Assembly: GCF_000002425.4 (NCBI RefSeq)
Contig: NC_037267.1
Location: forward strand, 9,437,398-9,501,397
Origin: Physcomitrium patens
Taxonomy: Eukaryota; Streptophyta; Bryopsida; Funariales; Funariaceae
Length of the DNA: 64,000 nucleotides
Direction: 5' to 3'
Part shown: positions 11,131 through 22,335 of the stretch, one piece after another
How the letters are laid out: each line of letters opens with the position of its first letter
How positions within the stretch are numbered: the stretch's first letter is position 1
Made by a program: the position numbers and the translations under genes
The notes under the pieces: model-generated
Told to the model about the DNA's origin: nothing
Database searches by the model: none
The model's input: the letters and a program-made list of their open reading frames with translations, nothing else

Positions 11131-11798
11131 TGGACGAGGCTAGAATGAGTCATGCTATTGATGCATGATTATATAAAGATGAAGAAGAGGTTGATAGTGG
11201 TTACAAGTAATTAACAAATGAAAAAAATGGATATAATGAATGAATACGTTTCGAAGATTATAGTGATAAGGAAATGGAAGCTTCAAGCCATTATACTCGA
11301 AAACATTGAGTAAAGGCAACTATTAAAGTATTGGTGAAAGTAGGAGATATAGAAGAACTAATTGTTGCTTTAGTTGACCATGGTTTTGAAATAAATCTTA
11401 TGTCTAAGGATCTTTATAAGAAGCAGAAATGGCCAATTGATATGGAACATGGATGGGCAATATGAGCAGCTAATAACACACGAGGTAAATTATATGGAAC
11501 TTGTCTAGATGTAAAAATTTGGATTGGAGATGTTGCGACAGAATAACATTTCTTTGTACAAGATACAACATCTTATCCATTGATTTTAGAACAACCTTAT
11601 ATTACGGCAACACGGATGAAAACAAAAGTACTTGACGATGGTTCTTCTTATGTAAGGGTACATAATGAAGATGAAAGAAAAGTTGTACAATTTCTGACAG
11701 TACCTCTTAATCATGAACGGAATCGAGATAGGTTGAGGGAGAAACCATTGCAAAGGATTGTTGAAGGATTTAAGGATTTTGAGGAAGTACCTTTATAA
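11131..11798 (+). pseudogene. G1 protease region
   Basis: Retroviral-type aspartic protease. The active-site loop at 11373-11390 reads VDHGFEINLMS, so the usual D-T/S-G is D-H-G (GAC 11376-11378, CAT, GGT). Downstream come KKQKWPIDMEHGWA and PYITATRMKTKVLDDGSSY. Several in-frame stops are present. The frame ends at TAA 11796-11798, directly beside the -1 frame start of pol (FIKRDYGG). Confidence 0.8.
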
Positions 11799-12593
11799 AG
11801 CGGGATTATGGAGGTACAAAAGAGGAGGTACTCTCACAAGATGAAGGTACCTTTGATGCGAGTTTTATTGATATTTCTGAAAATGGAAATATTATGTATA
11901 AGAAAGTTGATGATTTTAAAAGAAAAGAAAGAAAAAGATTATATAGTATTGAAAAGGAATTACGCAAGTTAGAGACATTAGAGGATGATGAGAAGATTTT
12001 AGGTGTTTAGGAAGAAAATGAATTGGAGGATTCTTTAGAATTGATTGCATCTATTGGGTTAGGAGATAATGATAAGATTGTGGAAATTCATTTGAGGGAG
12101 GTTTATTCTATACTTGAGTCTTTTCAAGCATCAGAAGTTATTGTAGAGACAAAATATAAAACAGTAGATAAAAAAATAAAATCTGTTGCTGGACCTTTAT
12201 TAGAAGATTCTAAGGAACAAATGAAAGAAGCATCAAAAGAAGAGAGTTTAAGAGATCCAAAGAAGATTGGACATCAGTTTACAAAGGAGACTTTTGAAGA
12301 ATTGAAGATTGGATGTGATGGTTCCTTATATCTAATAGAAATTGAATATTTTAAAAAAATGCTTACAAAACGAGGTAAATTATTTGCCTTTGGGTCTCGT
12401 GAAATAGAATGTATAGATCCTAATGTTGTTGCTCCTATGGTTATCTTTACAGTACCTCATGTGCCTTGGAACTTAAGGCCAATTCATGTGCCCAGGGCAC
12501 GTTTACCTAAATTGGTGGAATCACTGAAAGAAAAGATGCGATGTAAAATTTTGGAGCCTTCTTTTGCTCTATATTCTAGTCGTTGGTTTACGG
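11799..12593 (+). pseudogene. G1 pol, N-terminal part, interrupted by G2
   Basis: In the -1 frame relative to protease: IKRDYGGTKEEVLSQDEGTF, a polar linker (open frame 12023-12622), then TVPHVPWNLRPIHVPRARL, which is the region just before RT, and PSFALYSSRWFT at the start of the RT fingers. G2 entered here; the sequence resumes at 19070 with CCTAAGAAAAATGG. One stop sits at 12009. Confidence 0.8.
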
Positions 12594-15125
12594 TGTCATA
12601 TTGTAATACGAGTATACTATGAAAATATAAAGAAAGGGGACTTTTATTAATGTTCAGTTATCTCGAATATTGGGAGCAATGATCGATTCCAGTGCCAATA
12701 TTCAAGGGCCAGTTCAGACACCCTATCACAGTCGGTCAAGGCATACTTACCAGTAACGAAATGCTCCGTTTGAGTCCAATAGTGGGAGTCAACAGAATCA
12801 AAAGGACTAAATTGATGACTGAGCGAGCCTGACGTGAAGGACCAATTTGACCAAATTACGGGAACATCTAGGTCTTACTACAGACCTCTTAGCCAATATG
12901 AGACCTGACTTGGTCAAGCAACCCAATGCGGTCCAATTCCAGGGCTCCGATTTCGTTTCAGGCTGTTCCAATTTTTGTGCCGTTGTCGTATTACGTGCTT
13001 TCCTGCTCGAGAACGTGTCGGGCGTCTAGCTGTAGAAGGTAGTATGGAGATTCGCCAATAGTCAAGTAGTCTATCAGTTTTTGACTGTTGGAATATAAAC
13101 GACTGCAAAAATATATCGTAAATCTATACAGATGCCCTTTGACTGCTTGTCGAAGTCCTTTTTGCCCCGGTCGGTAGGTCTCTAGATGTTACAGAGAACC
13201 CCGAACAATCCAAACTGTTAATCTTCAATACCGCTTTGTACTTACGATCTTGTATCCACTGATTGTCTTGTTAGATTAACCCAATAAATTTCATTCACTC
13301 CGCATACTCAATCCTATAGACACCCTTTTAATTCTTCAATCACATACATAACTCGATTTCACAAAACAGTCAAGAGTAATCAAACCCACTTCATTAAAAA
13401 AAATCTCGATTCACCATTACAACACTGACTTCAGCAACGATTGCCTCAGTCTTCCCAAAACTCTATGAAGAAAAAAAAAAAAAACCCAATTCTCTGTCTT
13501 CTTTCCCCCGCCTTAAGCATGAAGCTCCTCTCCCCCTGATCTTCAAAAAACTCCCATGAAACCGAACTAGTAACCTTGAAGCTAGCTCTTTGATCTAAAA
13601 TCCCCCCCCTCCCCCCCCCGATCTGAAAAAAAAAAACCCCCAAAACTTATTCTCCCCCTAACCTTATCCTCTGAATTTCTTCAATCTTCCGTCTTGGATC
13701 TAGAATTGGCTTCCATCGTCAAAGCTTAGATCCGAAATTGGCTCCCACCATCATAGCTTTCTCCTCCGTTTTTACCTTTAAGAGATCCATTTACTGAAAA
13801 CAACGTTCCCTGAAACGGCACAGAGAATAGGACAGCCTGAAACAGAATCGAAACCCCGTACTCGGCTCCATATTGAGTCGCCCGAACAATTCAGGTCTCA
13901 TATTGAGTAAGATGCCCGTAGTAACCTGGATGTTCTCGTAATTGGATCAAATTGGTCCTTCACATCAGACTGGCTGAGGCCCGTAGTAAGACCTGGATTT
14001 TCTCGTAATTAGACTGTATTAGGTTGCCCGACCAATGCAGGTCTCATATTGGATAAGAGGACCCGGATTAGATTCTTGAAATTGGATCCAATTGGCTCTT
14101 CGAACCAGGCTCACCCGTCGTGTGAATTGGTCCTTTCTCTTCCTGCTGACTCCCGTTATTGGAATCGAATGGAGCATTTCAGTATCCCCCGGCTGACTGT
14201 AACGGGGTGACTGAACCTGGCCACTCAGTATTTGCATCGGAGTTGGTCGTTGCTCCCAATATTCGAGGTAACTGAACATTAATAAAAGTCCCCTTTTCTT
14301 TATATTTTCACAGTATACTCGTGTTACAACACGACACCGTTTCGGGAACGTCCTTTCGGTAAAAGGATCTCTTAAAGGCAAAAATAGAAGAGAATGCTCT
14401 GACGACGGAGCGAATTCCAGATCCAAGACGGAAGATTGAAGAAATTTAGAAGCTAGGGTTTGAAAAAGAGGAGAATTAGGGTTAAAAGAGAAGATAGGTT
14501 AAGAAATGAAAAGAGGGGAGAATTAGGGTTAAAAGGGAGGATAGGTTAAGAAATTAAGTGGAAAGAATCAGGGTTTTAAGGGGTTGAGAGCTAGCTTCAT
14601 GCTTCGGGAGAAAAAAAGATAGAGAATTGGGATTTTTTTCTCTTCATAGGATTTTGGGAAGATTGAGGCAATCGTTGCTGAAAGTCAGTGTTTACAGGTG
14701 AATCGAGGTTTTAATAAAGTGGATGTGATTATTCTTGACTGTTTTGTAAAATCAAAGTTACGTCTCTGATTGAAGAATTAAAAGGGTGTCTATAGGATTG
14801 AGTATGCGGAGTGAATGAAAATTTTTGGGTTAATCTCATAAGACAGTCAGTAGATACAAGGTCGTGAGTATAAAGCAGTATCGGAGTTTAGCAGATTGCA
14901 TTGTTCGGGGTTCTGTGTAACGTCTAGAGACCTATCGGCTGGGGCAAAAAGGATTTTGGCGAGCAGTCAAAGGACATCCGTATAGATTTACAGTATATTC
15001 TTATAATCGTTAATATTCCAATAGTCAAAAATCGATAGATTGCTTGAATATTAGCGAATCTCCATACTACCTCTTACAACTAGACGCCCGGTACATTCTC
15101 GAGCAGGAAAGTACGTAATACGACA
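12594..15125 (+). repeat. G2 5' LTR, containing a nested solo LTR
   Basis: Begins TGTCATATTGTAATACG and ends GTACGTAATACGACA. It is interrupted at 12984-14336 by a reversed LTR of the same family. Outer parts are 12594-12983 and 14337-15125. Confidence 0.85.
12984..14336 (-). mobile_element. Solo LTR of the G family, reversed, inside the G2 5' LTR
   Basis: On the plus strand it begins TGTCGTATTACGTGC and ends AACACGACA, the reverse of a complete G-type LTR. The 4-bp duplication CCGT flanks it at 12980-12983 and 14337-14340, interrupting GTGCCGTTT of the host LTR. There is no internal sequence, so it is the product of LTR-LTR recombination. It keeps several copies of the U3 repeat. Confidence 0.9.
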
Positions 15126-15129
15126 CAAG

Positions 15130-15147
15130 TGGAGAATCCGATGTGAA
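15130..15147 (+). other. G2 primer-binding site
   Basis: TGGAGAATCCGATGTGAA, a diverged form of the family site TGGTGAACCTGACGTGAA, four bases after the LTR end. Confidence 0.6.
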
Positions 15148-15196
15148 GGCTTGAGGTGGAAGGTATTGGATTTCGTTTGATTTTATTTTTATTTTT

Positions 15197-16897
15197 ATGG
15201 AGAACGAAAATAAAAATTTTGAAGGATCTTTGGGAAGAGTTTCTGGTGGAGGTTCTTCTAAACGACAAGGTATGTATATAGATCCGTCTATTGCTAGTAT
15301 GTTTCAAGCCTTCTTATTATCAATGCAGCAACAACAAAGCAATGATCAAAAGGAAGCTTTGGCAACCAAAGCATTGCAAGCAATGGTCAATAAAATTGAT
15401 CAATTTGATGGGAGGAATATCTCAAGGTATTTAAGATGTTATGTTCATGAAATGGAATTAAATCGAGTTTCTGAGAAGAAAATGGTTGAATTATTTGGAC
15501 TTCCCACGATACCAGAGATAAGAGATCATATTACATCGATTACGGATCATTATGGGAATTCATGGGAGTTTTTTTCACATGCATTGAAAGACAAATATTT
15601 CTTGGAAGATGATGATCGCATTACTAAGAAGCTCTTTCTGGAATGGATTCAACGGCCCAATAAGAATTTGTAAGCAACAGAGCTACTAAGAGAATTTTAG
15701 AAGCAGTTCTCTCAATTATCGAAGGTAGAAAAATTGACATTGGAGCCGAACAAAGTTGATCTATTTCTTCAAGCTGCTGATGGAGAATTGCAATGGAAAT
15801 TAGAACTCCTTCTTGAAGACAAAGAAGAAGATGAAGGATTGACAACGAAGTAGAAGAACGTTGAAGATGCGGTGGGGTTGCTTACAAAAAAAGAAAGGAA
15901 GAAGGATAGGAGCAATATTCCAAAAACAGTATAAGCACCCAAAGCTCCAGTACGTACAACACCACCAACAATGCCTAAAGTTCAACCTTCGACATCCTTA
16001 TCAAAGAAAGCAGATTTGGAGATGGAAGAAATTATACGAGGAATGCGAGATCTTCAAATCAAATTGGCAAGACTTGAAGAGAATACTTCTACAAACAATT
16101 CAAAGAATGTTTCAAAACAAAGATATGTACAAAGATGCATTTGGTGTGATGATGCTTCACACACTAGGAAAGATTGCAATGTATTTAATAATATGATACG
16201 ACAAGAAATTATTTGTTGGAAAGATGGGAAGATAGCATTAAAAGACAGGGAAGATCTTCTTCAAACCAATTTTGGCAAGGGATGAATGAGAGCATTGGTT
16301 CAAGATTACTTAAAAGAGCATGAAACAGCAGCACGAGAAAGTACAAGCTATGGTGCTAGAGTAGATGATGACCTTGGTGGAAGTACGGAAACTAGTGAGT
16401 TTTGGGCTTCTGCCATTTCTACAATGCAAGAAGGGAAATTACCTCGAGAAGCGTTATTGAGGACTGCAGCTACAATACGAGGTGCAATAGATTGGGAGGA
16501 TCCTGTTGAGTCTCTTTCAGTTCATGTATATATTGCTAAGAGCCAACATGAAGCTTTGATGGAAGAAAAGAGACGAGGAAATTTTGATGGTACTAGAGAA
16601 GGAAATTCTTCTAAGAGGCAAACTCGAGGAGACAAGGCTCGGGAGGCAACTTCACAAGAATTGCCTGTAAAGGATACCTCAGCATCATTGGAAGAAAAAA
16701 CAAGGGAGACAAAAGATAAGGGCAAATCAATTGCTTATAAGCTACTTTCTGACATTGAAGCGGCAACAAAATTGAAAGGGGTATTGGAAGAACGTATATT
16801 AAACGCTAAGGTGGAATTCACATTGAAAGAAGTTTTGGAAATTGCAAAGAAGGAGTTTCATGATGTTATCATTGACAACATTAAGCAAAAGAGGTAA
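15197..16897 (+). pseudogene. G2 gag with four in-frame stops
   Basis: Starts ATG at 15197 (MENENKNFEG) and keeps one frame throughout. Blocks: DPSIASMFQAFLLSMQQQQ, ATKALQAMVNKIDQFDGRN, RYLRCYVHEMELNRVSEKK, FLEWIQRPNKNL, and the CCHC knuckle CIWCDDASHTRKDC near 16137-16178. Stops: TAA 15671-15673, TAG 15851-15853, TAA 15932-15934, TAA 16895-16897, with one more near 16283. The first three recur at the same codons in G3 and the last in G4. Apart from the stops the coding sequence is well kept, which suggests recent mobilisation of an already interrupted gag. Confidence 0.85.
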
Positions 16898-16900
16898 TTA

Positions 16901-17563
16901 ATGGGCGAAACTAGAATGAGTCACGCTATTGATGCAAGAATATATAAAGATGAAGAAGAGGTTGATATTGCTTATAAGCAACCAACAAATGAAATGAATG
17001 GATATAATCAACGAGTACGTTTCGAAGATTCTAGTGACAAGGAAATGGAAACTTTGAGCCATTATATTCGAAAGCATTGGGCAAGGGTAACTACTGAGGT
17101 ATTGGTGAAAGTAGGAGATATAGAAGAACCAATTGTTGCTTTAGTCGATCATGGTTCTGAAATAAATCTCATGTCTAAAGCTGTTTATAAGAAGCAAAAA
17201 TGGCCAATTGATATGGAACATGGATGGGCAATACAAGCAGCTAATAATACAGAAGATGAATTATATGGAGCTTGTTCAGATGTCAAAATTCGGATTGGAG
17301 ATATTGCGACGGAGCAACATTTCTTTGTTCAAGATACAATGTCTTATCCGTTGATTTTAGGAAAATCTTATATTACGGCAACACGGATGGAAACAAAAGT
17401 ACTTGACGATGGTTCTGCTTATGCAAGGGTACGTAGCGAAGATAGGAGGAAAGCTGTACAATTTCTAACAGTACCTCTTAACCATGAACGGAATCGAGAT
17501 AGGTTGAGGGAGAAACCATTGCCAAAGATTGTTGACGGATTTAAGGATTTTGGGGAGGTATGA
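16901..17563 (+). pseudogene. G2 protease region
   Basis: 220 residues from MGETRMSHAIDARIYKDEEE. The active-site loop VDHGSEINLMSK lies at 17144-17179, with D-H-G at 17147-17155. PLILGKSYITATRMETKVL and the LTVPLNHERNRDRLREKPL block follow. The frame stops at TGA 17561-17563, where the other copies carry Pro-Leu-stop three codons later. The pol frame is -1 to it (TIKRDYGGTKEEV). Confidence 0.85.
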
Positions 17564-17838
17564 CTATAAAGCGAGATTATGGAGGTACAAAAGAGGAGGT
17601 ACTCTCGTAAGATGAAAGTGCCTTTGATGCGAGTTTTATTGGTATTTTGGGGAATGTAAATATTATGTATAAGAAAGTTGATGATTTTAATAGAAAAGAA
17701 AGAAAAAGATTATATAATATTGAAGGAGAATTACGCAAGTTAGGTACGCAGCAAGAAGATGAAAGTGATTTGGATAATGAAGGTGACGAAGATGAACTGG
17801 ACAAAGACATAGAGAATATATTATATATCAAACTGTAA
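17564..17838 (+). pseudogene. G2 pol remnant: linker fused to acidic tail by deletion
   Basis: The frame runs through KKVDDFNRKERKRLYNIEG, then jumps at about 17750 from LRKLGT straight to QQEDESDLDNEGDEDELDKD, the C-terminal acidic tail of integrase. Comparison with G4 puts the loss at about 3.2 kb covering RT, RNase H and integrase. A short GCA/CAAG similarity at the junction is compatible with microhomology joining. Confidence 0.85.
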
Positions 17839-17850
17839 TTTGATAAATTG

Positions 17851-17888
17851 GTGCATACCGGAGGATGCACAGGTTTAGAGGGGGTGGA
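17851..17888 (+). promoter_or_regulatory. G2 conserved hairpin and polypurine tract
   Basis: GTGCATACCGGAGGATGCAC (17851-17870) has perfect 6-bp arms. AGAGGGGGTGGA at 17877-17888 abuts the 3' LTR and is the expected plus-strand primer. The same pair occurs in G1, G3 (hairpin only), G4 and H1. Confidence 0.75.
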
Positions 17889-19069
17889 TGTCATATTGTA
17901 ACACGAATATATCGTAAAAATATAAAGAAAGGGGACTTTTATTAATATTCAGTTAATTGAATATTGAGAGCAACGACGGATTCCAAGGCCAATATTTAGG
18001 GGCCAGTTCAGACACCTTGTCACAGTCGGTCAGGGCATACTTACTAGTAACGAAATGCTCCGTTCGAGTCCAATAGCGAGAGTCAACAGAATCGAAAGGA
18101 CTAAATCGATGACTGAGTGAGCCTGATGCGAAGGACCAATTTGATCCAATTACGAGAACATCCAGGTCTTACTACGGGCTTCTTAGCCAATATGAGACCT
18201 GACTTAGTCGGGCAATCCAATGCGGTCCAATTACAAGGCTCCCATTCCGTTTCAGGCTGTTTCATTCTTTGTGCCATTTCAGGAACGTCCTTTCGATAAA
18301 AAGATCTCTTAAAGGTAAAAATAGAAGAGAAAGATCTGACGGCGGAGCGAATTCCAGATCCAAGATGGAAGATTGAAGAAATTCAGAGGCTAGGGTTTGA
18401 AAGAGGGGAGAATTGGGTTAAAGGAGAGGATAGGTTAAGAAATGAAAAGAGAGGAGAATTAGGGTTAAAAGGGAGGATAGGTTAAGAAATTAAGGAGAGA
18501 AAATTAGGATTTAAGAGGGGAGAGTTAGCTTCATGCTTGTGGGGGGGAGAGGGGGGGAAGACAGAGAATTGGGGTTTTTTTTTTCTTCATAGGGTTTTGA
18601 GAAGATTGAGGCAATCGTTGCTGAAAGTTAGTGTTGTACTGGTGAATCGGGGTTTTAATAAAGTGGGTGTGATTATTCTTGATTGTTTTGTGAAATCAAA
18701 GTTACGTCTGTGATTGAAGAACTAAAAGGGTGTCTATAGGATTGAGTATGCGGAGTGAATGAAAATTTTTGGGTTAATCTAACAAGACAGTCAGTGGATA
18801 CAAGGTCGTGAGTATAAAGCGGTATTGGAGATTAGCAGATTGGGTTGTTCGGGGTTCTCTGTAACGTCTAGAGACCTACTGGCTGGGACAAAAAGGATTT
18901 CGGCGAGCAGTCGAAGGACATCCGTATAGATTTATGGTATATTTTTGGAATTGTTTATATTTCAATAGTCAAAAACCGATAGACTGCTTGAATATTAGCT
19001 AATCTCCATACTACTTTCTACAGCCAGATGCTTGGTGCATTCTCGAGCATGAAAGCATGTAATAAGACA
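17889..19069 (+). repeat. G2 3' LTR (1181 bp)
   Basis: Begins TGTCATATTGTAACACG and ends CATGTAATAAGACA. It shows C to T changes relative to the 5' copy. Confidence 0.85.
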
Positions 19070-21513
19070 ATTGTGCCTAAGAAAAATGGATCATTATATT
19101 TATTCAAGATATGCAACCAATGAATGTAGTAACTATAAGAAATGTAGATTTAGGACGTTTAGCAGACGAGTTTACAGAAGCATTTGCGAGAATGGTAATT
19201 TATTCAATGGGTGATTTATATTTAGGTTATGATCAATTTCAACTTGTGTATGGGAGTAGAGATCTAACAAGAATGAGAATGCTACTTGGATTACTTAAAA
19301 TGTGTACTCTCCCTCAGGGTGCTACTAACTCAGTTGCACATATGATGAATGGGATGAACAAGGTATTAAGGGACTTCATTTCTAAAAAAACTATGCCCTT
19401 TTTAGATGATGTTCCTATCAAAGGATGTAAAAAAAGAGAAAAAGATGAAACTTTAGATGAGAGGGGGTGTCGCAAATATATTATTGATCATATACAAGAT
19501 TGTGAAAAGATTTTAACTCGATTTGAAGATGTTCATTTTACACTTTCAAGAGAAAAATCTACATTTAAAGTGAAGGAAGTTCTTATTGTTCGGCATTTTT
19601 GTAGATTTTATAGGAGAAAGCCAGATCCAAGGAAAGTTGATACAATTAGAAGGATGAAGGATTCATGTGACTCTTTAATAGAACTACTTAGGTTTTTAGG
19701 AGCTTGTGTATTTTATTGTATATGGATTCTTCATTATGCTCATGTAGTGGATCTATTGTATAAATTATTATGTAAGGGTTATCAATTTAAATGGGAAAGA
19801 AAGCATATTGAAGCAATGCAGAAACTAAAGGTGTTATTAATGACACCTCCAATTTTAAGAAGAATTGATTATGGCTGTAATAGACAGGTAATTCTTGTTG
19901 TGGATACTAGTCCAATTGCTATTGGATGGACTGTGGATCAAGATGATTTAAGTAGAAATAGATTTGCAGTTCGATTTGGAGCTAAAGTTTTAAGTACTCA
20001 TCAACGTGCATATTCGCAAGTCAAAAGAGAACTTTGGAGAGTTGTTTCAGCTATGAAAATTGAAAGGAATTATTTGATTGGTGCAGCAGTAGTAATTAAA
20101 ACGGATAGCTTGCCATTGCTTGGAATGATTACTAATTGTTCAACATCGGATATTGCAATGTTAAGATGAATTACTTATATTAAGTCATTAAATCTGGAAT
20201 TTAAGCATGATACTTGAAAGGACAATTTAGTAGCAGACATGCTATCTCGAGCAAGATATGAAAGAGAAGACGAAATGGTTGAAGACATTGATGATGTCGG
20301 ATCAAAATTCTATTCAGTATCAAATCTTAACAAAGATGACAAGCTATTTCTTGAAGAAAATTATGAAAGAGAATTATTGGATATTGGTCATTACTTGAAT
20401 ATCTTGACTAAGCAAGAAAATTGGTCTACAAAAAAATTTAAACAAATAAGAAAAAAAACATATGGATTTTTGTTTCAAAAAGGATTCTTATGGAAGAGAC
20501 CAAAGAAAGGAATTGAAATGCCACAAAGAATGATAAGCAATAAGGAAGAGAAACAAAAATTATTAAAGGAGTTTCATAATAGTTTATGGGTAGGACATAG
20601 AGGAATTTGGGCTACTTTTGTTAAGCTTAAGGAACGATATTGGTGGAGAAATATGTATCGAGATATGCTCTTTTTTGTAGAACCATGTGAAATTTGTCAA
20701 GCGTATTCTAATATACGACATCGAGATGGTCTTCATCCTACATATCCTTTAGCTATTTATTTTAAATTGGTTGTTGATTTGGTTTTTATGCCAATTGGAT
20801 TATGACAAATGAGATATTTGGTCTTAACTCATGAAGATTTATCAAATTAAGTAGAAAGAAGAATATTGAGAACAAAATCTACGGAAGGAATTTGTAGATT
20901 TTTGCTTAAAGATGTTATTTGCTACCATGGATTTGTAGTCAAAATCACTGCAAATCATAGAGAATTAAATGCACAAGCTCGTGAATTCTTTGAAAGATGT
21001 GGAATTAAACTATCACTGACTATTACTTATAAACTTGAAGGAAATGCAAAAAGTGAACGTGGTCACCCACCAATTGTGAAAGCATTAGTTAAAACTTGTA
21101 ATGGGAAGGTTAGAAAATGGCCACGACTTTTGTCATTGCATTATGGGCTGATCGAACAACTCATAGCTCAGTAACGGGATATATGCCTATTGAACTTATG
21201 ACAAGCTAAAAACCAATCATGCCAATTGAAGAAAAAGTACCTACTTTGAGTGTGCTACCATGGGAAGATAGATTGACAAGAGAAGAACTTCTAGCCATTA
21301 GAATTCAACAATTAGAGCAAAGATCAGAAGATGTGCAAATAGCATTAGAAAGGTTAAAAAGAACAAGGTTATAAAATAAGACACAATTTGATAAGTAGCA
21401 TCGATTGAGGCCTAAAGCAATTGAAGAAGGTGATTGAATTTTGGTCTATGATAGAACCTAGAACAATCAACATAATGCTTTAAGGAAGTTTTCTAAATGA
21501 TGGTTTGGACCGT
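19070..21513 (+). pseudogene. G1 pol continued: RT, RNase H, integrase
   Basis: RT resumes with PKKNGSLY-like sequence, then IYSMGDLYLGYDQFQL, SQGATNSVAHMMNGMNKVL-type sequence, and the catalytic box FLDD (19399-19410) where most Ty3 elements have YLDD or YVDD. RNase H begins near VDTSPIAIGW (about 19900) and ends before the frame at 20239. Integrase follows: zinc pattern HNSLW...HRGIWATF...CEICQ (about 20572-20700), then the DLVFMPIG aspartate near 20775, ITANHRELNA (second Asp changed to Asn) near 20945, and GNAKSERGH. Frames 19111-20169 and 20239-20805 are long, with a few stops between. G3 interrupts at WFGP; the tail resumes at 39199. Confidence 0.85.
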
Positions 21514-22334
21514 TGTTGTATTACGTGCTTTTTTGCTCGAGAACGCGCTCGGCATCTGGCTGTAGAAGGTAGTATGGAGATTCGCCAATATTCAAGCGGT
21601 CTATCAGTTTTTGACTGTTGGAATATAAACGATTGCAAGAATACACAGTAAATCTATACGGATGCCCTTTGACTGCTTGCCGAAGTCCTTTTTGTCCCAG
21701 CCGATAGGTCTCTAGACGTTACAGAGAACCTCGAACAACCCAAACTGCTAATCTTTGATATCGCTTTATACTCAGGATCTTGTATCCATTGACTGTCTTC
21801 TTAGATTAACTCAATAAATTCTATTCACTCCGCATACTCAATCCTATAGACACCCTTTTAATTCTTCATCACAAACGTACTCGATTTCACAAAATAGTCA
21901 AGAGTAATCAAACCCACTTCATTAAAAATCTTGATTCACCATTACAACACTGACTTCAGCAACGATTGCCTCAGTCTTCCCAAAATCCTTTGAAGAAAAA
22001 AAGAAAACCCAATTCTCTGTCTTTTTTCTCCGCTCCGAAGCATGAAGCTAGCTCTCCGACCCTTCTAAAAAAAAAAACCTCATTCTCCCCCTTTCAAACC
22101 CTAGCCTCTGAATTTCTTCAATCTTCCGTCTTGGATCCGGAATTGGCTCCACTGTCAGAGTTCTCTCCTCCGTTTTTACCTTTAAGAGATCCTTTTACTG
22201 AAAACAACATTTCCTGAAAGGGCACAGAGAACAGGACAGCCTGAAACAGAATCGAAACCCCGTAATTGGGACCACATTGAGTCGCCTGACCAATTCAGGT
22301 CTCATATTGGCTAAGATGCCCGTAGTAAGACCTT
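21514..22334 (-). repeat. G3 3' LTR, truncated
   Basis: Starts (plus strand) TGTTGTATTACGTGC and runs to about 22334, where it jumps into the hairpin preceding the polypurine tract. The U3 start of the LTR and the polypurine tract are deleted, so this end cannot be active. Confidence 0.8.
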
Positions 22335-22335
22335 A

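Larger units (their letters stand above)
12594..19069 (+). mobile_element. G2: deleted G-family element inside G1 RT
   Basis: 5' LTR 12594-15125 (about 1.18 kb once the nested solo LTR is removed) and 3' LTR 17889-19069 (1181 bp). The left flank is ACGG (12590-12593). The right flank is ATTG (19070-19073), read as a decayed copy because the interrupted RT resumes at the next base. The interior keeps gag and protease, but a deletion joins the protease-pol linker (about 17750) to the acidic integrase tail. RT, RNase H and integrase are all gone. Confidence 0.85.
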
